Shown here: piece by piece, positions 35,695 to 46,970 of the stretch | Layout of the letters: every line of letters begins with the position of its first letter | How positions within the stretch are numbered: the stretch's first letter is position 1 | Assembly: GCA_963682175.1 (NCBI GenBank) | Contig: OY821775.1 | Span: 30,192,053 to 30,256,052 of the forward strand | DNA length: 64,000 bases | From: Triglochin maritima | Lineage: Eukaryota; Streptophyta; Magnoliopsida; Alismatales; Juncaginaceae | Reading direction: 5' to 3' | Made by a program: the position numbers and the translations under genes | Notes under the pieces: generated by a model | Told to the model about the DNA's origin: nothing | Database searches by the model: none | What the model saw: only the letters and a program-made list of their open reading frames with translations

Positions 35695-36914
35695 ATCCAA
35701 GACCTAATAATCAATATCAGCCCTATCAACCACCTCTAGGAAGTAACAACCCTAGACCGGTTCAAATGGTTCATGAGGAGGGACCGTTCCAACAAATAAA
35801 TGCAGTTGTATCATTACGGTCTGGAAAACAAGTTGATAACAATGTGGTAAATCCTAGGGCTCCTAATCAATCTAGCCGTCAAGCACCCACATGTGACCTG
35901 ACCATTGAACCTGAAGTCCAAATTGAAAAGCCCAACCCACATAGTCAACCTGACCCTATAGCTCAACCTGAGCGAGTCTATGTTCCTAAAGCTCCATTCC
36001 CCAATAGACTCAACAAGAGCTCAAGTGCACAAATGGAGAAACTCATGGAAGTATTTAAGCAAGTTAAGGTGAATATTCCACTCCTAGATATGATTCAACA
36101 AATACCTGCTTATGCTAAATTCTTAAAGGATTTGTACACTAAGAAGAGGAAAACGAACGTACTAAAGAAGGCATTGTTAACTGCAAACATAAGCTCTATT
36201 CTGTCCAACTCATCTCCTATAAAGTATAAGGACCCTGGGTGTCCCACAATTTCATGTGCGATAGGAGATACTTTTATCAACAAAACCCTTCTTGACCTTG
36301 GTGCTTGTGTTAACTTACTCTCGTTCTCTGTCTATGAGCAACTAAACCTTGGTCCACTAAAACTCTCTAAGACAACCCTTCAATTTGCTGATTGCTCTGT
36401 TAAGAAACCAAGAGGTATAGTAGAGGATGTTTTGATTAATGTTGGTGACTTCATTTACCCAGTGGATTTTGTCGTTCTAGACACTGAACCTGTTGTCAAT
36501 CCTAAGAGACAAATCACTGTAATACTAGGCAGACCCTTTTTAGCCACTTCTGAAGCTTTGATAAATTGTCGAAATGGGCTCATGCAACTATCTTTTGGAA
36601 ACTTAAAAGCTGAATTTAATATCTTTCATGTTGATAGTGAACCAGAAATAATATACAATCAAAGTTATGTTGTGATGACATCGCGTATCTATAAGATTTC
36701 TGAATCAAATAAATCATCACAAAATCAAAAAGAAAGTGAGAAAAAGGGGAGTAATTCATCTACTCAACCACCATCACTCGAGCAAATAAGAGAACCAACA
36801 CATGTGAGGGGTGTGGAATCTTTACCTCAGAACTCTCAGGGCAACATGGGGAACAATTCAACTGAATACATGCACCAACATGGTGACATTCAATCCAGTT
36901 CTGACTATGGTTGA
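35658..36914 (+). CDS. Element F protease (Athila-type aspartic protease)
   Basis: The open frame starts at 35658; there is no ATG early on, so it depends on being joined to gag. It contains PFPNRLNKSSSAQMEKLMEV, YKDPGCPTISCAIGD, LLDLGACVNLLSFSVYEQLN with the DLG active-site loop, VDFVVLDTEPV and VILGRPFLATSEALINC. It then has a Ser/Gln-rich tail of about 90 residues unlike the family 1 tail. Inserting one base near 35686 would put gag and protease in one frame, as they are in element E of family 1. Simple mutation is therefore the likelier cause than programmed frameshifting. Confidence 0.85.
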   Translation, partial: KRKGSVSKSTEVNPRPNNQYQPYQPPLGSNNPRPVQMVHEEGPFQQINAVVSLRSGKQVDNNVVNPRAPNQSSRQAPTCDLTIEPEVQIEKPNPHSQPDPIAQPERVYVPKAPFPNRLNKSSSAQMEKLMEVFKQVKVNIPLLDMIQQIPAYAKFLKDLYTKKRKTNVLKKALLTANISSILSNSSPIKYKDPGCPTISCAIGDTFINKTLLDLGACVNLLSFSVYEQLNLGPLKLSKTTLQFADCSVKKPRGIVEDVLINVGDFIYPVDFVVLDTEPVVNPKRQITVILGRPFLATSEALINCRNGLMQLSFGNLKAEFNIFHVDSEPEIIYNQSYVVMTSRIYKISESNKSSQNQKESEKKGSNSSTQPPSLEQIREPTHVRGVESLPQNSQGNMGNNSTEYMHQHGDIQSSSDYG

Positions 36915-37873
36915 CTCTGAGCAAATTCATTCCCTCTACCACAAGTTGACTTTGCATACATTGAGGACAATGCATGATTTAGGTGTGGAGGGGGTGTACA
37001 AATTGCATTGAGTTTTTGTTCCTTATTATATAGTTATGCTTGTAGAAACCATGACATAAATCTAAGTTCCAAAGAAATAACCCATTACCCTTTTAAGACA
37101 TGTATGCACTTAAATTGGATGAATTAAATCCTTGAAGTGGTTGATAAAAAGCAGAGGTTGAGGAAAATATATCGGGAAGTGTGGACTTCTAATAGCAATT
37201 AAGCCTTGAGGAAAATAAAAGTAAAAAAAATAAAGGAATAAAGTGAGGAAAGCACATTTTGCAAATGATTACAAAAACCCAAGTCTTCGAGTCACTGGTC
37301 CGTAGGGGTATCTTAAAACCGGTAACTTGAGTCTGCCACCTCAGGATTATCGACCAAACTCGCTACACGAATGCAAAAATGGTAAAAAAGTCAAAAGAAA
37401 AAAATGTGTTGAATCACGGAAAAAAACTTACTTTAAGATACTCAAGGCCCAAAGTTAAAAGAATGATCCATGTCATGGTTGATCCGAATGATACTTCACC
37501 ACCAGAGGAGGCGTGCAAAATAATTTAAGTGATAACATGTGTAGAAGGGTTAGTGGTGTGAATATTGGAGGGATGAAGACCAAGTCAGATTTTTTATGAG
37601 TTAGATTTATATAATGAGCATGCAAGAATTCAAAGTGAGATGTATAAGGTTGAGGTGGAGATATTGAGAGTTATTAATTAAATGTTGAATTAAGACTTTG
37701 TGGGTGTGTCAATTGAAAACCCTCACGAGACAAAACTCGTCCTCTAAGGAAACTTAAGGGTTTAAAGGTTTATTGTACATGCTAAGTGCAACCGTGATTC
37801 CTACGAAAGTGAGTTAGGATTTCCTTGTTTTCATTTTTCTTATATTTTGTTTTGCTAGGGACTAGCTCAATCT
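36915..37873 (+). other. Element F 3' noncoding region
   Basis: No coding. An internal PPT-like motif AGGTGTGGAGGGGGTG lies at 36981-36996, just after GAGGACAATG. From 37763 to 37888 the sequence closely matches the end of family 1 elements (GCAACCGTGATTCCTACGAA and following), although the LTRs are unrelated. Confidence 0.8.
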
Positions 37874-37888
37874 AGGTGTGGGGGTATT
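37874..37888 (+). promoter_or_regulatory. Element F polypurine tract
   Basis: AGGTGTGGGGGTATT immediately before the 3' LTR. Confidence 0.9.
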
Positions 37889-39090
37889 TGATGCATTGTA
37901 TACATTGCATCATATGTCTTTCATTTAGATTAATTTTATATCAATAAATGCTACTAAGGTATGTGTTTAGTCTTATTTACATAATACAGGCACCTGAATG
38001 CAAATTACCCATATCCCGAGCATAAACGCGTGCAAGAGACTCATTTTTATTATAAAGACCAAGTTCAAGATTATCGGGGTTCAAATTGAAGTCCATCCAA
38101 GCATAAAAGCATTCAAAGACCTAATTACAAAAAGGTCAGGGACTTAAGCACAAAAGTTGTCAGGGACTTAATTGCAAAAAGCCGAGGAACCGACTGCAAA
38201 TTACGAGTACCAAAATATTATTTTGGAGAAGTTCTAAAGAAAAATAAATTTGGATCTCCAAATGTATGAAGAAATTAATTCGGAGCTCAAAAGAAAGGAA
38301 AGAAATCAATCCGGACGTGCAAAGGACAGCAAAAACATACCATAAACACATAGGAAAAATCCGGATCGATTCTGAGCCAGAAAGGTGGCGATTCCGCAGC
38401 ACCTCATGTACAAAATTCGGCGGATTAGCCGCACAAAAGTTGATCCGTGCGCTCAGATTTTTCCAATGTTGTATTGACGCGTGTACTTTCCTTTTATGTA
38501 TTGGGATCCCCAGTTGAGGCTATAAATAAGGCTGAATCATGTATTCAAAAGAGGCTTCTCCCCTCCCCTTCCCTTTAGCAATAAAATTCTGTTCGTTTAT
38601 TTCATGTTTTTAGTTTTCTTTCGTAGTTTCTCTAGGACCCCTTCTCATTCCCTCCATCCATGAGTTTCTAACCCTCTCCGAAGGGTGGGGGTGATGGATT
38701 TAGGGTGATGAGAAGAAGAATTATGTTATTATTTTAATTTTGTGTTAGTATATTTTGATTACTGGAGTTTATGTTGAGTCATTTATATGTAATGCTTTAT
38801 AACTAATGTGATTTATTATAACTTTCAGATTTCTCTAAACAAAACCCGATATCTAAACCCCCACCCGCTGGACTCTCATCCATATTTGCTTTCTTCTTAG
38901 GTTTTGTTGTTCTTGCTTTAGAAAATTGAAAATCCAAAAATCTCAAACCAACCTTATTTCTCTCTCTTTCTTTCCTTAATCGAAAAATCACAAAAAATTA
39001 TATAAATATCTCTCCCTCCTTGTGTTCGACCCGTACTTGTCGGATCTTCATCGACGTCGTGCACTTGCGGTGTAAATAAAATTCCCATCA
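37889..39090 (+). repeat. Element F 3' LTR
   Basis: Full-length partner of 31852-33054. Only scattered differences, mostly transitions, are seen by eye. Confidence 0.94.
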
Positions 39091-39799
39091 CTATACTACT
39101 AAGAAGAAAAATGCAAAGTAAAGCAACTAATGTTTACTTCGAATCAAAACTAAAAGAATGTAAAACTAAGCTGGAATCAAGAAGAGAAAGACCCCTAGGG
39201 GTGGAGTGTGTTCACACATGTAAAAAGCTGGTGAAGAATGCATTCTATAAGCACAAATGTAGGTAGTGTTTTCATGCATAGGAAGTGTCTAAAGGTTATG
39301 GCAAAACCTATCAATCCATTCACTAACCTAGTTGATTAAAATTCATATACACAAGCTGGTTATTTCAGAACCTAAACAAGCATGGGAGATGTCTAAGATG
39401 TGTGGCAAAACCGATCAAGTGTAGTATTCTACTCTAACAAACAAGCATACATTCACATTTATCAACACAATCAAAATATAAAACATTCATATCCATTCTT
39501 TAATGCATGTATGAACATCATCTCCACCCCCAAAGGGGGATGGATCTACATTATTCTAACAATTGAACTAAAGAAAAAAGGACACATTCTAACTACTTTA
39601 GTCTACAATCAAAGAAATAAAACTAAGCTAAGCATGCATAAAGAAACAACATAAGAACAAAACAATGGAAAAATTATTTTATTAAATGACTCACATCACC
39701 AGCAGCATTCTTCTCCACCTTGAGATTTTTCTCCAAGGCTTACTCCAAGTAGAGACAATGCCACCAAGCAATCGGTGAATACAAAAGGAGGAGGAGTTC

Positions 39800-39849
39800 T
39801 ATTTATGGCCATAGAAAAGGTAATCAGGGACAATCCCCCGATGTGGGAC
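39800..39849 (-). promoter_or_regulatory. USE and TATA-like pair in element C LTR
   Basis: USE GTCCCACATCG (minus, 39839-39849) is intact. The TATA box has changed to CATAAATA (39800-39807). The spacing is 31 nt. Confidence 0.6.
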
Positions 39850-40326
39850 TAATAACACCTTCCCAGAATACATATAAACACATAACCCATCTCCTGGAGA
39901 AACCAGGTCGGATTCGGACACAAACGGACCGTTATTTGGTGGTCTTGGATCGCCAATTGGCGGTCACTTTTTCCCGGATTCGACCCATTTTCGGATATAT
40001 TCTTTATCCCCTCAATTCTTCACAAGGGGTGCACTCGGATCAGTTATAGGAGTGTCAGCCCAAATCTAATAGTCAATATACTCCTCTGATGGTGTGGAGT
40101 TTCTTCATTTACTCAATGGTCATTTGGGGCTTACAGTCAGGTCCTTCTTCCTTGCATCTTAGTCCCTAAGCCTTTCTAATCAGTCCTTTTTCCAGCTTTT
40201 AGGTCCTTTTATGCTTATTCTCCTCAATCCTCCTGAAACTCAAACATAAAACTCATTACGTAGCATTGTTTAAGTTCAAGATAATGGATATAAGACACAA
40301 ATGAATGCATGAAATGATGTCAATCA

Positions 40327-41912
40327 AATACCCCCACACCTAACTTTTGCTAGTCCCGAGCAAAACAAAGAAAGAGAAAAATGAAAGAAAGGAAAAATCA
40401 TTCGTTAAACAGGGAAATGCTAACTCACTTTTGTAAGAATCACGGTTGCACTTAGCACGTGCAACAAGCCGTTAAACCTCCTTGTCGCCAAGGAGGAAAA
40501 GTGTTGTCTCCAGAGGGGTTTTAGCGGATATACCCACAAAATCTGAACAAAGATGCATTATTCAATGTAGACACTCGACTTGTTGGACTTATTATGTGGA
40601 TCATTGGACGCGGTAGTTCTACGGGCCGACTCTATATATGTAATCAGTCCACACACCTAGCCTAATGAATCATTCATGAAAGTTTATTAAGGACTAAAGT
40701 GCAAGACAATGACAACCTCAACATCCTCAAGTGATACAAAGTGTAAGGTCCATTAAGGTTCTTATTTGCATTACTTTTTTTTTCTTTTTCTTTTTGTTTC
40801 TTTTCTTACTTTTTTCCTTTTTCTTACTAGTTAGAGTTTCATTCTCCCGGGGTCCGGTTTCGTGCATCATTCCCTATGAGGACTTACATTATAACGTACA
40901 CCTTTCCCCAAATCTCCACATAGGGCAATCCTTACCACCTGTGTAACGGGAGTTCGGTCGGTGCATCCCAAGTCAGATGACTTGAAAGCACCAGGTACAA
41001 AGTACCCTCAGACCTAATTTCCCGAGTGATAGGAGCCTTGCGAGAAGAGAGAACACCTACTCACTTATTTCTTATCTACACATGAACCAAAACCCCTACA
41101 CTTAATGTCTCACAACAAGATTTAAAGGGTCCTTGACTACAACAAATTTCCTTATATTAACCGACACGAATTATTGACTCACTAGGTTCATGACGGACTT
41201 CTTTAAATGTTTGAGTAATGGAACCCTATGATTACTCGTCCCCCGAGGGAAAACCGGGGTGAATCCTAACGACTCGATAAGACCTAAGCCGGTATACTAG
41301 GTATCCTAATGCATCAAGTTCAAGACAATTTTGGGAGTTTTCTTTTTACTTTGCCTCTCAACGGTTTTGCACATGTTAAACACACACAAAACCCACAAAA
41401 CATTTTCTTTCACAAACACTTGAAGATTTTGAAAGAAATGTGAAAATTTTAAAGCACTAGGCAAGCAAAAGAAGACAAGTCACCCAAGGATCATGGCAAG
41501 CAGATATATCAATATTAAATGAAACACACTAACATGACCCTAGCATTACGAACAAAAGAAAACGACTCGACTATGTACACACATAAAGCATCCCCACACC
41601 TACTTCATGCATTGTCCTCAATGAATGTGAGCATGATACTACATGGATTTATGCATGAAAAAGGGAAGATCTCACCAACATGAAGCGGAACAGGAAGTTC
41701 AGGGTTATAGTGATGGACACAAACCTGAATTCCCTCAAAACATGTGAGATACGTAAGAAGGGACACAAATACGTGAAAGAAATGGGGCCCAAGTACACAA
41801 GGGTTGGGGGCCACAACAATCAGTGCTCCCTCATGGAGTCTTTTATTACTCTTTTTTTTCTTTTTTTTTGAACAATATATATATCAACAAAGATATTATC
41901 ATAATCATTTGG
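40327..41912 (-). other. Element C polypurine tract and 3' noncoding region
   Basis: The PPT is at 40327-40341. The rest is colinear with 20544-22126 of B, including the pyrimidine tract (40770-40830) and the internal PPT-like motif near 41591-41601. No gene. Confidence 0.75.
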
Positions 41913-42420
41913 TCAAGGAACATCAAATGAGAACATCGAGTTATGAGGACCAGAGACTTCCCGAGATGGGCAAACTTCACCAGTACTCTGAGGTGTCATG
42001 AGGGCTGAAAGGTCAAAGCTGAAAGGCTCGAACCCCTCATGATATTGGTTGGGTGTAGGCAACATGAATGAGTGAAGTTGTGTTTCCTCACTAGGGTTAA
42101 GTTTCTCATCAAACAAAACCCTCCAACCAATAGGTGGGTGCATCGAAATGAGCTGCTCAAGCTCATTCGATGGATGCAGTAGACCTGCATCACTAAGAAT
42201 GGGGCTTCTCCCCAAGTCATCCAACAAGGACCTCCCACCATCATTTATATTATCAAGCATAAGCTCGGCCGTAGGTGGGTCCTTGTTGGAGTCAATCTGA
42301 AGCTCAAATGGCTCAATAGCCCTAACACACGGGGTCATGACTCCTTTTGGAATGGGCATATGCTGATGGTCTCCACTGGATCATGCAACGAACACTCCCT
42401 TTGGACATTTATGTTTGATG
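41913..42420 (-). pseudogene. Element C polyprotein C-terminal tail
   Basis: The minus strand reads MPIPKGVMTPCVRAIEPFEL, then GGRSLLDDLGRSPILSDAG, HPPIGWRVLFDEKLNPSEE and ends FSFDVP. It is the same tail as in B and D. It is cut off from its protease at 42469. Confidence 0.75.
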
Positions 42421-42837
42421 CCAGCGCACTCTGTTTTATTGCAAAGTGAGGAAATGAGTTTTTGTTGGGTGATTGACATCATTTCATGCTCATATTTGCA
42501 TCTTATATCCATTATCTTTCACCTAAACAATGCTATGTAACGAGTTTTATGTTTAATTTTCAGGAATAAATAGGTTTGAAGAGATGAAGCATAACAGGAC
42601 CCAAAAGCTGGGAAAAATGACTGAATTGTGAGATTTAGGGACTGAGATGCAAGGGAGAAGGACCTAAATGTAAGACCGAAGAACCTAAGAGCAAAGCAGA
42701 ATACTCCACACCATCATGGGGAGTATTTTAGCAATTCGATTCGGGTAGGAGCTCCAACAAGTCAAGTAATCGCATCAAAGACAAACAATACCAGCAAGAA
42801 AAGCCCACAACAAATTCCAACCCGATCCAATGTTTAT

Positions 42838-42857
42838 GGACCACCAATTGGCGGTCC
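42838..42857. repeat. U3 palindrome of family 1
   Basis: GGACCACCAATTGGCGGTCC, one mismatch from a perfect 20-bp inverted repeat, about 120 bp upstream of the TATA box. Equivalent sites lie at 17854-17873 and 58711-58730 (both perfect), 20141-20160, 27313-27353 (two), 39926-39966 (two) and 57393-57433 (two). Leader copies are at 26129-26148 and 52082-52101. Confidence 0.9.
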
Positions 42858-42933
42858 AGATCACTCTGGATCCGCCCCAATTTCTCCAGCACATGTATTA
42901 GAGGATGTTTAGTCTATTTTAGGTATCTGTTTA

Positions 42934-42984
42934 GTCCCACATCGGGGGATTATCCCGGATTGCCTTTTTCTTTGGCTATAAATA
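42934..42984 (+). promoter_or_regulatory. snRNA-type promoter (USE plus TATA) in element D 5' LTR
   Basis: GTCCCACATCG (42934-42944) fits the plant upstream sequence element RTCCCACATCG of U-snRNA genes. After 32 nt follows TATAAATA (42977-42984). The same pair at 31-32 nt spacing occurs in every family 1 LTR here. It presumably sets the RNA start of the element about 30 nt downstream of TATA. Confidence 0.75.
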
Positions 42985-43748
42985 GAACACTTCACCTTCT
43001 ATTGTAATCACTCCATATTTTGAGTGATTATTCTTCCTACTAGAAGTGAGGCCTTGAAGCACACACTAAAGTAGGAGGATTCTACTTGAAATATGAGTCA
43101 CTTGAACAAAAAGTTTCTTTGTTATGTTATTAGTTTCATTTTGCTAGTTTTACTTTGTATAATTTCATTTCATTAGTTTTAGTAGCTTAGTTAATATGCT
43201 TTCCTTGCTTAGTTTAATAATTAGTATAATGTGTTGTGAGTAGTTCCATCCCCTTTGGGGGGTGGAGTAGACGTTCATACATGCATTAGAGAATGGAATG
43301 AATGCTTTATTTATAATGTGTTGATAAAACGTGAAAGTATGCTTGCTTGTTTAGGATAGAATTTATAACTTGATGAGTTTTGCCAAAATGATTAGACACC
43401 TCTCATGCTTGTTTAGGTTCTGAAATAAACAACTTGCATATGTAAATGTTAATCAACTTGGTTGGTGAATGGATTGATAGGTTTTGTCATAACATTTAGA
43501 TACTTCCTATGCATGATAACACCACCTTCATTTGTGCTTAAAGAATGTGTTCAACACCCACTTCTTTGCATGTGTGAACTCACTCCACCCCTTAGGGGTT
43601 TTCCATTTCTGAATTCCAGCACTCGTCTTTCGTTCTTAGTTTAGTTTTAGTTAATCGTTTGTTGCTTTCTTTCGCATTTCATACTTCATACTTTGTAGTG
43701 TAGCGTAGCATAGCATAATCAACTCTCTTCCCTATTTTGCCACTTGAT

Positions 43749-44131
43749 TGTTAGCAAACAAAGATTCTACAGGTTCCGGAGTACCTTTCTTGGAGAGAAC
43801 CTGTGGCAGCGGAAGGAAGATCGGAGGTCACCTTACGGAATCCTTTTCACCGGTCGGTCACCTACTCTCTTGGAGAAGGAGCGCGAGTCCACAACCCAAG
43901 AGTCCACGGAATGAGCTTGGTGGAGGTGGAGGGACGAAATGGGAGAGAGAGAAGGTGGCGGCTAGGGTAGGTGGCGGCTAGCGTTTGCACACTTCTTCTC
44001 CTATCCAATGGGAGGCTCCCCTCCTTATATAGATGACTCCACCCTAAACCCTTAAATGTGTAGTCCAATAGGGACGCGGCATGTCTCAGTGCTTTGGGCA
44101 AATATCTTATTAATCCTAGATTAATCCAATA
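43749..44131 (-). repeat. Copia 3' LTR
   Basis: TGTTAGCAAA...ATCCAATA on the plus strand. A TATATAG box lies near 44025 (CTTATATAGATG). It is followed inward by a purine tract on the minus strand (44132-44141, AAGTGAGAGA). Confidence 0.92.
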
Positions 44132-45387
44132 TCTCTCACTTGCACAACAGCACGATAACAACATGTCATCTGCTTTTGTGTTCCCGACACATATGCATAT
44201 ATCCCTGATACATACAATCACACAATGGCAATATGTCAACTCTTTATGTGTCCCCGACACATATGTATATATCACTGATACATATAACTACTCCTCTCTC
44301 CAATTACACATCCACAATACGCAAGTCTCTGATCATGTATCCTTGATACACGACCATCTGTGTCCCTGACACATGTACTCTTCCGATCATACAGACAAAT
44401 GGGTCGTGTGACCGGTGATGCACCTGCAATTTAGGAGTCTCAAACTAGAAACCTTACTAGAAGTCCAGAATGGCAACATCCTCATAAAACAACAAATAAG
44501 CAGTCAAAATGCACATCACAGTTCCCCAGGTTTACTCAGAAACTCACTTAACATGAACGGTATCTCGATCCCTCGGAGAGAATACCTTCTTGTCCCCAAG
44601 GTACTTGCTACTGTATCCAATACAGTTGGGCCCAGCAAATACTTTTAGTGCAGTCGAGTCAAACCTTTCCCTTCCCCCCAAACCACCATTACACTCAGAG
44701 TTGACTCCTTTCCCGAAGTTGCCTCTTTAGACCGAATCTCTCATGGTCATAGATGACATCCCAAAGTAGCCACATGAACTCTTTGCTTCATGGTGACGTC
44801 GAAGGCCACTGAGGGCAACTAATGACAATCAAGTCTTCGACTAACACAGTGAAGGAGCGGGGATCCATCCTTTAACTTCCAAATGGTCACTCAGCGCATG
44901 TTCTATGACAAACATGTTATGGTGGATCATATTGTACACAACAGTATGTCTGTCTCTCAACACCATACAAGTCTTAGTTCAGTCGCACCCCCTCTGCGCC
45001 TGACCCGAGCTTCATCATTGTTGCCTTAACACCATATAGGTGCCACCTGGTGCCACATGTGATGCTCGCACTTGGCTTCTATAGGTCACATGAATCGTGG
45101 GAACATTCATGTCAATCCTCACTAACATAGAGGATTTCATCTTCATTCCTAATCAAGGCGACTGTCCTGTCATGAACTGCTCTAGATCTATCATACAAGA
45201 TCTCATCATGATCAGTCTCATCTCTGCTCGCTATCAAAAGTGCCAGAGGCGAATGCTCATGTGAGTGAGCATTCTTCAACCTATTGACAGAATAATATTT
45301 TATGCTAGAACAACTACATCAACCAAACAGATATAGTCGAAAGGAAAACACAATTAGTCATAAAAGGAAGTTAGACATGTCAATGCA
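44132..45387 (-). other. Copia 3' untranslated region
   Basis: About 1.25 kb without a protein domain. Between 44150 and 44400 a phrase related to TCCC(C/T)GACACATATG(C/T)ATAT recurs four or five times as a degenerate repeat. Confidence 0.7.
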
Positions 45388-45951
45388 TCAAAGTCGGCGT
45401 AAGCCTAAGGACTTCACATGGGACACAAACGAGTCCTTAGCTATAGCCTTGGTAAGAGGGTCAGCTACCATAAGACTAGTAGACACACGTCTTAACACAA
45501 CTTCCTTTCTCGCTATGATGTCCTTCACAAAATGATACCTAACCTGTATATGTTTGGTCTTTCCATGATATTTGGGGTCTTTCACATAACAAAGGGCAGC
45601 CATGCTGTCACAATAGACAACAACAGGCTCATCCGATGTATCTACTAGCACAGTATGTTGTAAAAACCTTATCAACCAAACTACCTCTTGTACTGCTGCA
45701 GAGCATGCAACATACTCTGCTTCCATAGTCGACAGGGCTATACAGGTTTGCTTCTTGCTGGACCATGAGATGGCCCCATTAGCCATAAAGAAAGCATAAC
45801 CAGAGGTAGACTTCCTTTCATCAATGTCTCCAGTCCAATCGGCATCACTATAGCCAATCAGGCGGAGATCTGATGCTTGGTAACACAACATGTAGTTACT
45901 CGTTCCTCTGAGGTATCTCATGATTCTCTTGACTGTCTTCCAGTGCTTCAT
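45388..45951 (-). pseudogene. Copia RNase H
   Basis: Starts MKHWKTVKRIMRYLRGTSNY and has the diagnostic GYSDADWTGDIDERKSTSGY, SSKKQTCIALSTMEAEYVAC and YCDSMAALCYVKDPKYHGKT, ending HVKSLGLRRL before the stop. The catalytic Asp (SDADW), Glu (MEAEY) and Asp (CDS) are present. It is separated from RT by a stop, where TGA follows AVCMVS. It degrades the RNA strand during cDNA synthesis. Confidence 0.92.
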
Positions 45952-45969
45952 GCTTGGGCTAGACTTGCA

Positions 45970-46970
45970 TCAACTCACCATGCATACAGCATAACAAATG
46001 TCTGGCCTAGTACACATCATAGCGTACATAAGGCTTCCCACAACATTTGAGTATGGAACCTTGCTCATTTTGGCCTTCTCTTCAGGAGTCTCAGGATGCT
46101 TATCAAGGCTCAAGTGCAAACCCTTCTCAACAGGAGTGTCGATTGGTTTGCATTTGTCCATATGGTATTTCTTCAAGATGTTGTTAATATAAGTCTCTTG
46201 AGACAATCCCAGAAGTCTCTTGGACTTATTTCTAACTATCTTGACACCAAGGACGTAGCTAGCTTCACCCATGTCCATATCAAACGTGGAGGACAACCAC
46301 TCTTTAGTGGATTTCGGCAACTCTTTGCTATTGCCAGCCATGAGTATGTCATCAACATACAAGGTCAAAATGACAAATTTACTATTGGATCTCTTAACGT
46401 ACACACAGTGATCTTCCTCAAGCATAGAGAACGCATTCTCTGATATAGCTTGATGGAAGTGAATGTTCCATTGTCTAGACGCTTGTTTTAAGCCATACAA
46501 GACTTATTGAGCTTGCACACTTTGCGCTCTTGCCCTTTGACTTCAAAACCTTGAGGTTGATCCATATAGATCTCCTCCTCAAGTTCTCCATTGAGAAAAG
46601 CAGTCTTTACATCCATTTGGTAAAGCTCTAAGTCCATCTGAGCTACAATAACTCGTAGAAAGCGGATCGAGACAAACCTAACCATGGGTGAAAACGTTTC
46701 CTCAAAATTCACGCCTTCTCTTTGGGTGTAGCCTTTAGCTACCAATCTAGCCTTGAATCTATCAATAGATCCATCCACATTCCTCTTAATCTTGGGGATC
46801 CACTTGGCCCCAATGGCCTTTCGGTTCGGCGGTAAGTCGACCAAGTCCCAGACTCGATTAACTTTCATCGACTCCAACTCTTCCTTTATAGCTTCTAACC
46901 ACTCTTTAGCATTTGGACCTTCCAAAGCCTCTTTCAAGGTCTCCGATTCTTGCTCATCGATTACTGTCAT
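45970..46970 (-). pseudogene. Copia reverse transcriptase
   Basis: The first part (46970-46488) runs KEWLEAIKEELESMKVNRVW, then FKARLVAKGYTQREGVNFEE and YQMDVKTAFLNGELEEEIYM with the first catalytic Asp. A one-base loss near 46495 shifts the frame at KLNKS / YGLKQASRQW. The second part (46500-45970) has LTLYVDDILMAGN with the catalytic YVDD and ends near TRPDICYAVCMVS. It is complete in domain content but not translatable as one chain. Confidence 0.92.

Larger units (their letters stand above)
31852..39090 (+). mobile_element. Element F: complete Athila-like gag-protease retrotransposon (family 2), non-autonomous
   Basis: LTRs at 31852-33054 and 37889-39090 are nearly identical. They are flanked by the perfect 5-bp duplication CTATA (31847-31851 and 39091-39095). 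The primer site matches tRNA-Asp at 17 of 18 positions, and the polypurine tract is identical to that of family 1. Only gag and protease are encoded; about 1 kb from the protease end to the 3' LTR has no RT, RNase H or integrase. Its LTR sequence is unrelated to family 1, so this is a second independent gag-protease family. High LTR similarity and only one clear coding break make it the youngest-looking element in the window. Confidence 0.94.
31697..42469 (-). mobile_element. Element C: partial Athila-like family 1 element, LTR split by element F
   Basis: The 3' LTR begins TGTTTAATCG at 31697, is interrupted at 31852-39095 by element F and its duplication, and resumes to TGTCAATCA at 40326. 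A polypurine tract (40327-40341), the 3' noncoding region and the C-terminal tail follow. The sequence then stops abruptly at the LTR of element D (42470). The rest of protease and gag would have continued to the right but is not present in matching form. The LTR is the most diverged of the family copies here; its TATA box reads CATAAATA. Confidence 0.85.
42470..43748 (+). repeat. Element D 5' LTR, first part
   Basis: Begins TGATTGACATC. It has the palindrome GGACCACCAATTGGCGGTCC at 42838-42857. It is cut at TTGAT (43744-43748) by the copia element and resumes at 51825. Confidence 0.93.

Noticed and set aside
42928..42990. A real U-snRNA gene downstream of the USE/TATA pair
   Set aside because: The sequence after TATA is ordinary LTR sequence shared by all copies, without Sm site or snRNA-like structure.
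44150..44400. CRISPR-like array or satellite
   Set aside because: Repeats are degenerate and unevenly spaced inside a copia 3' untranslated region. The locus is plant nuclear DNA.
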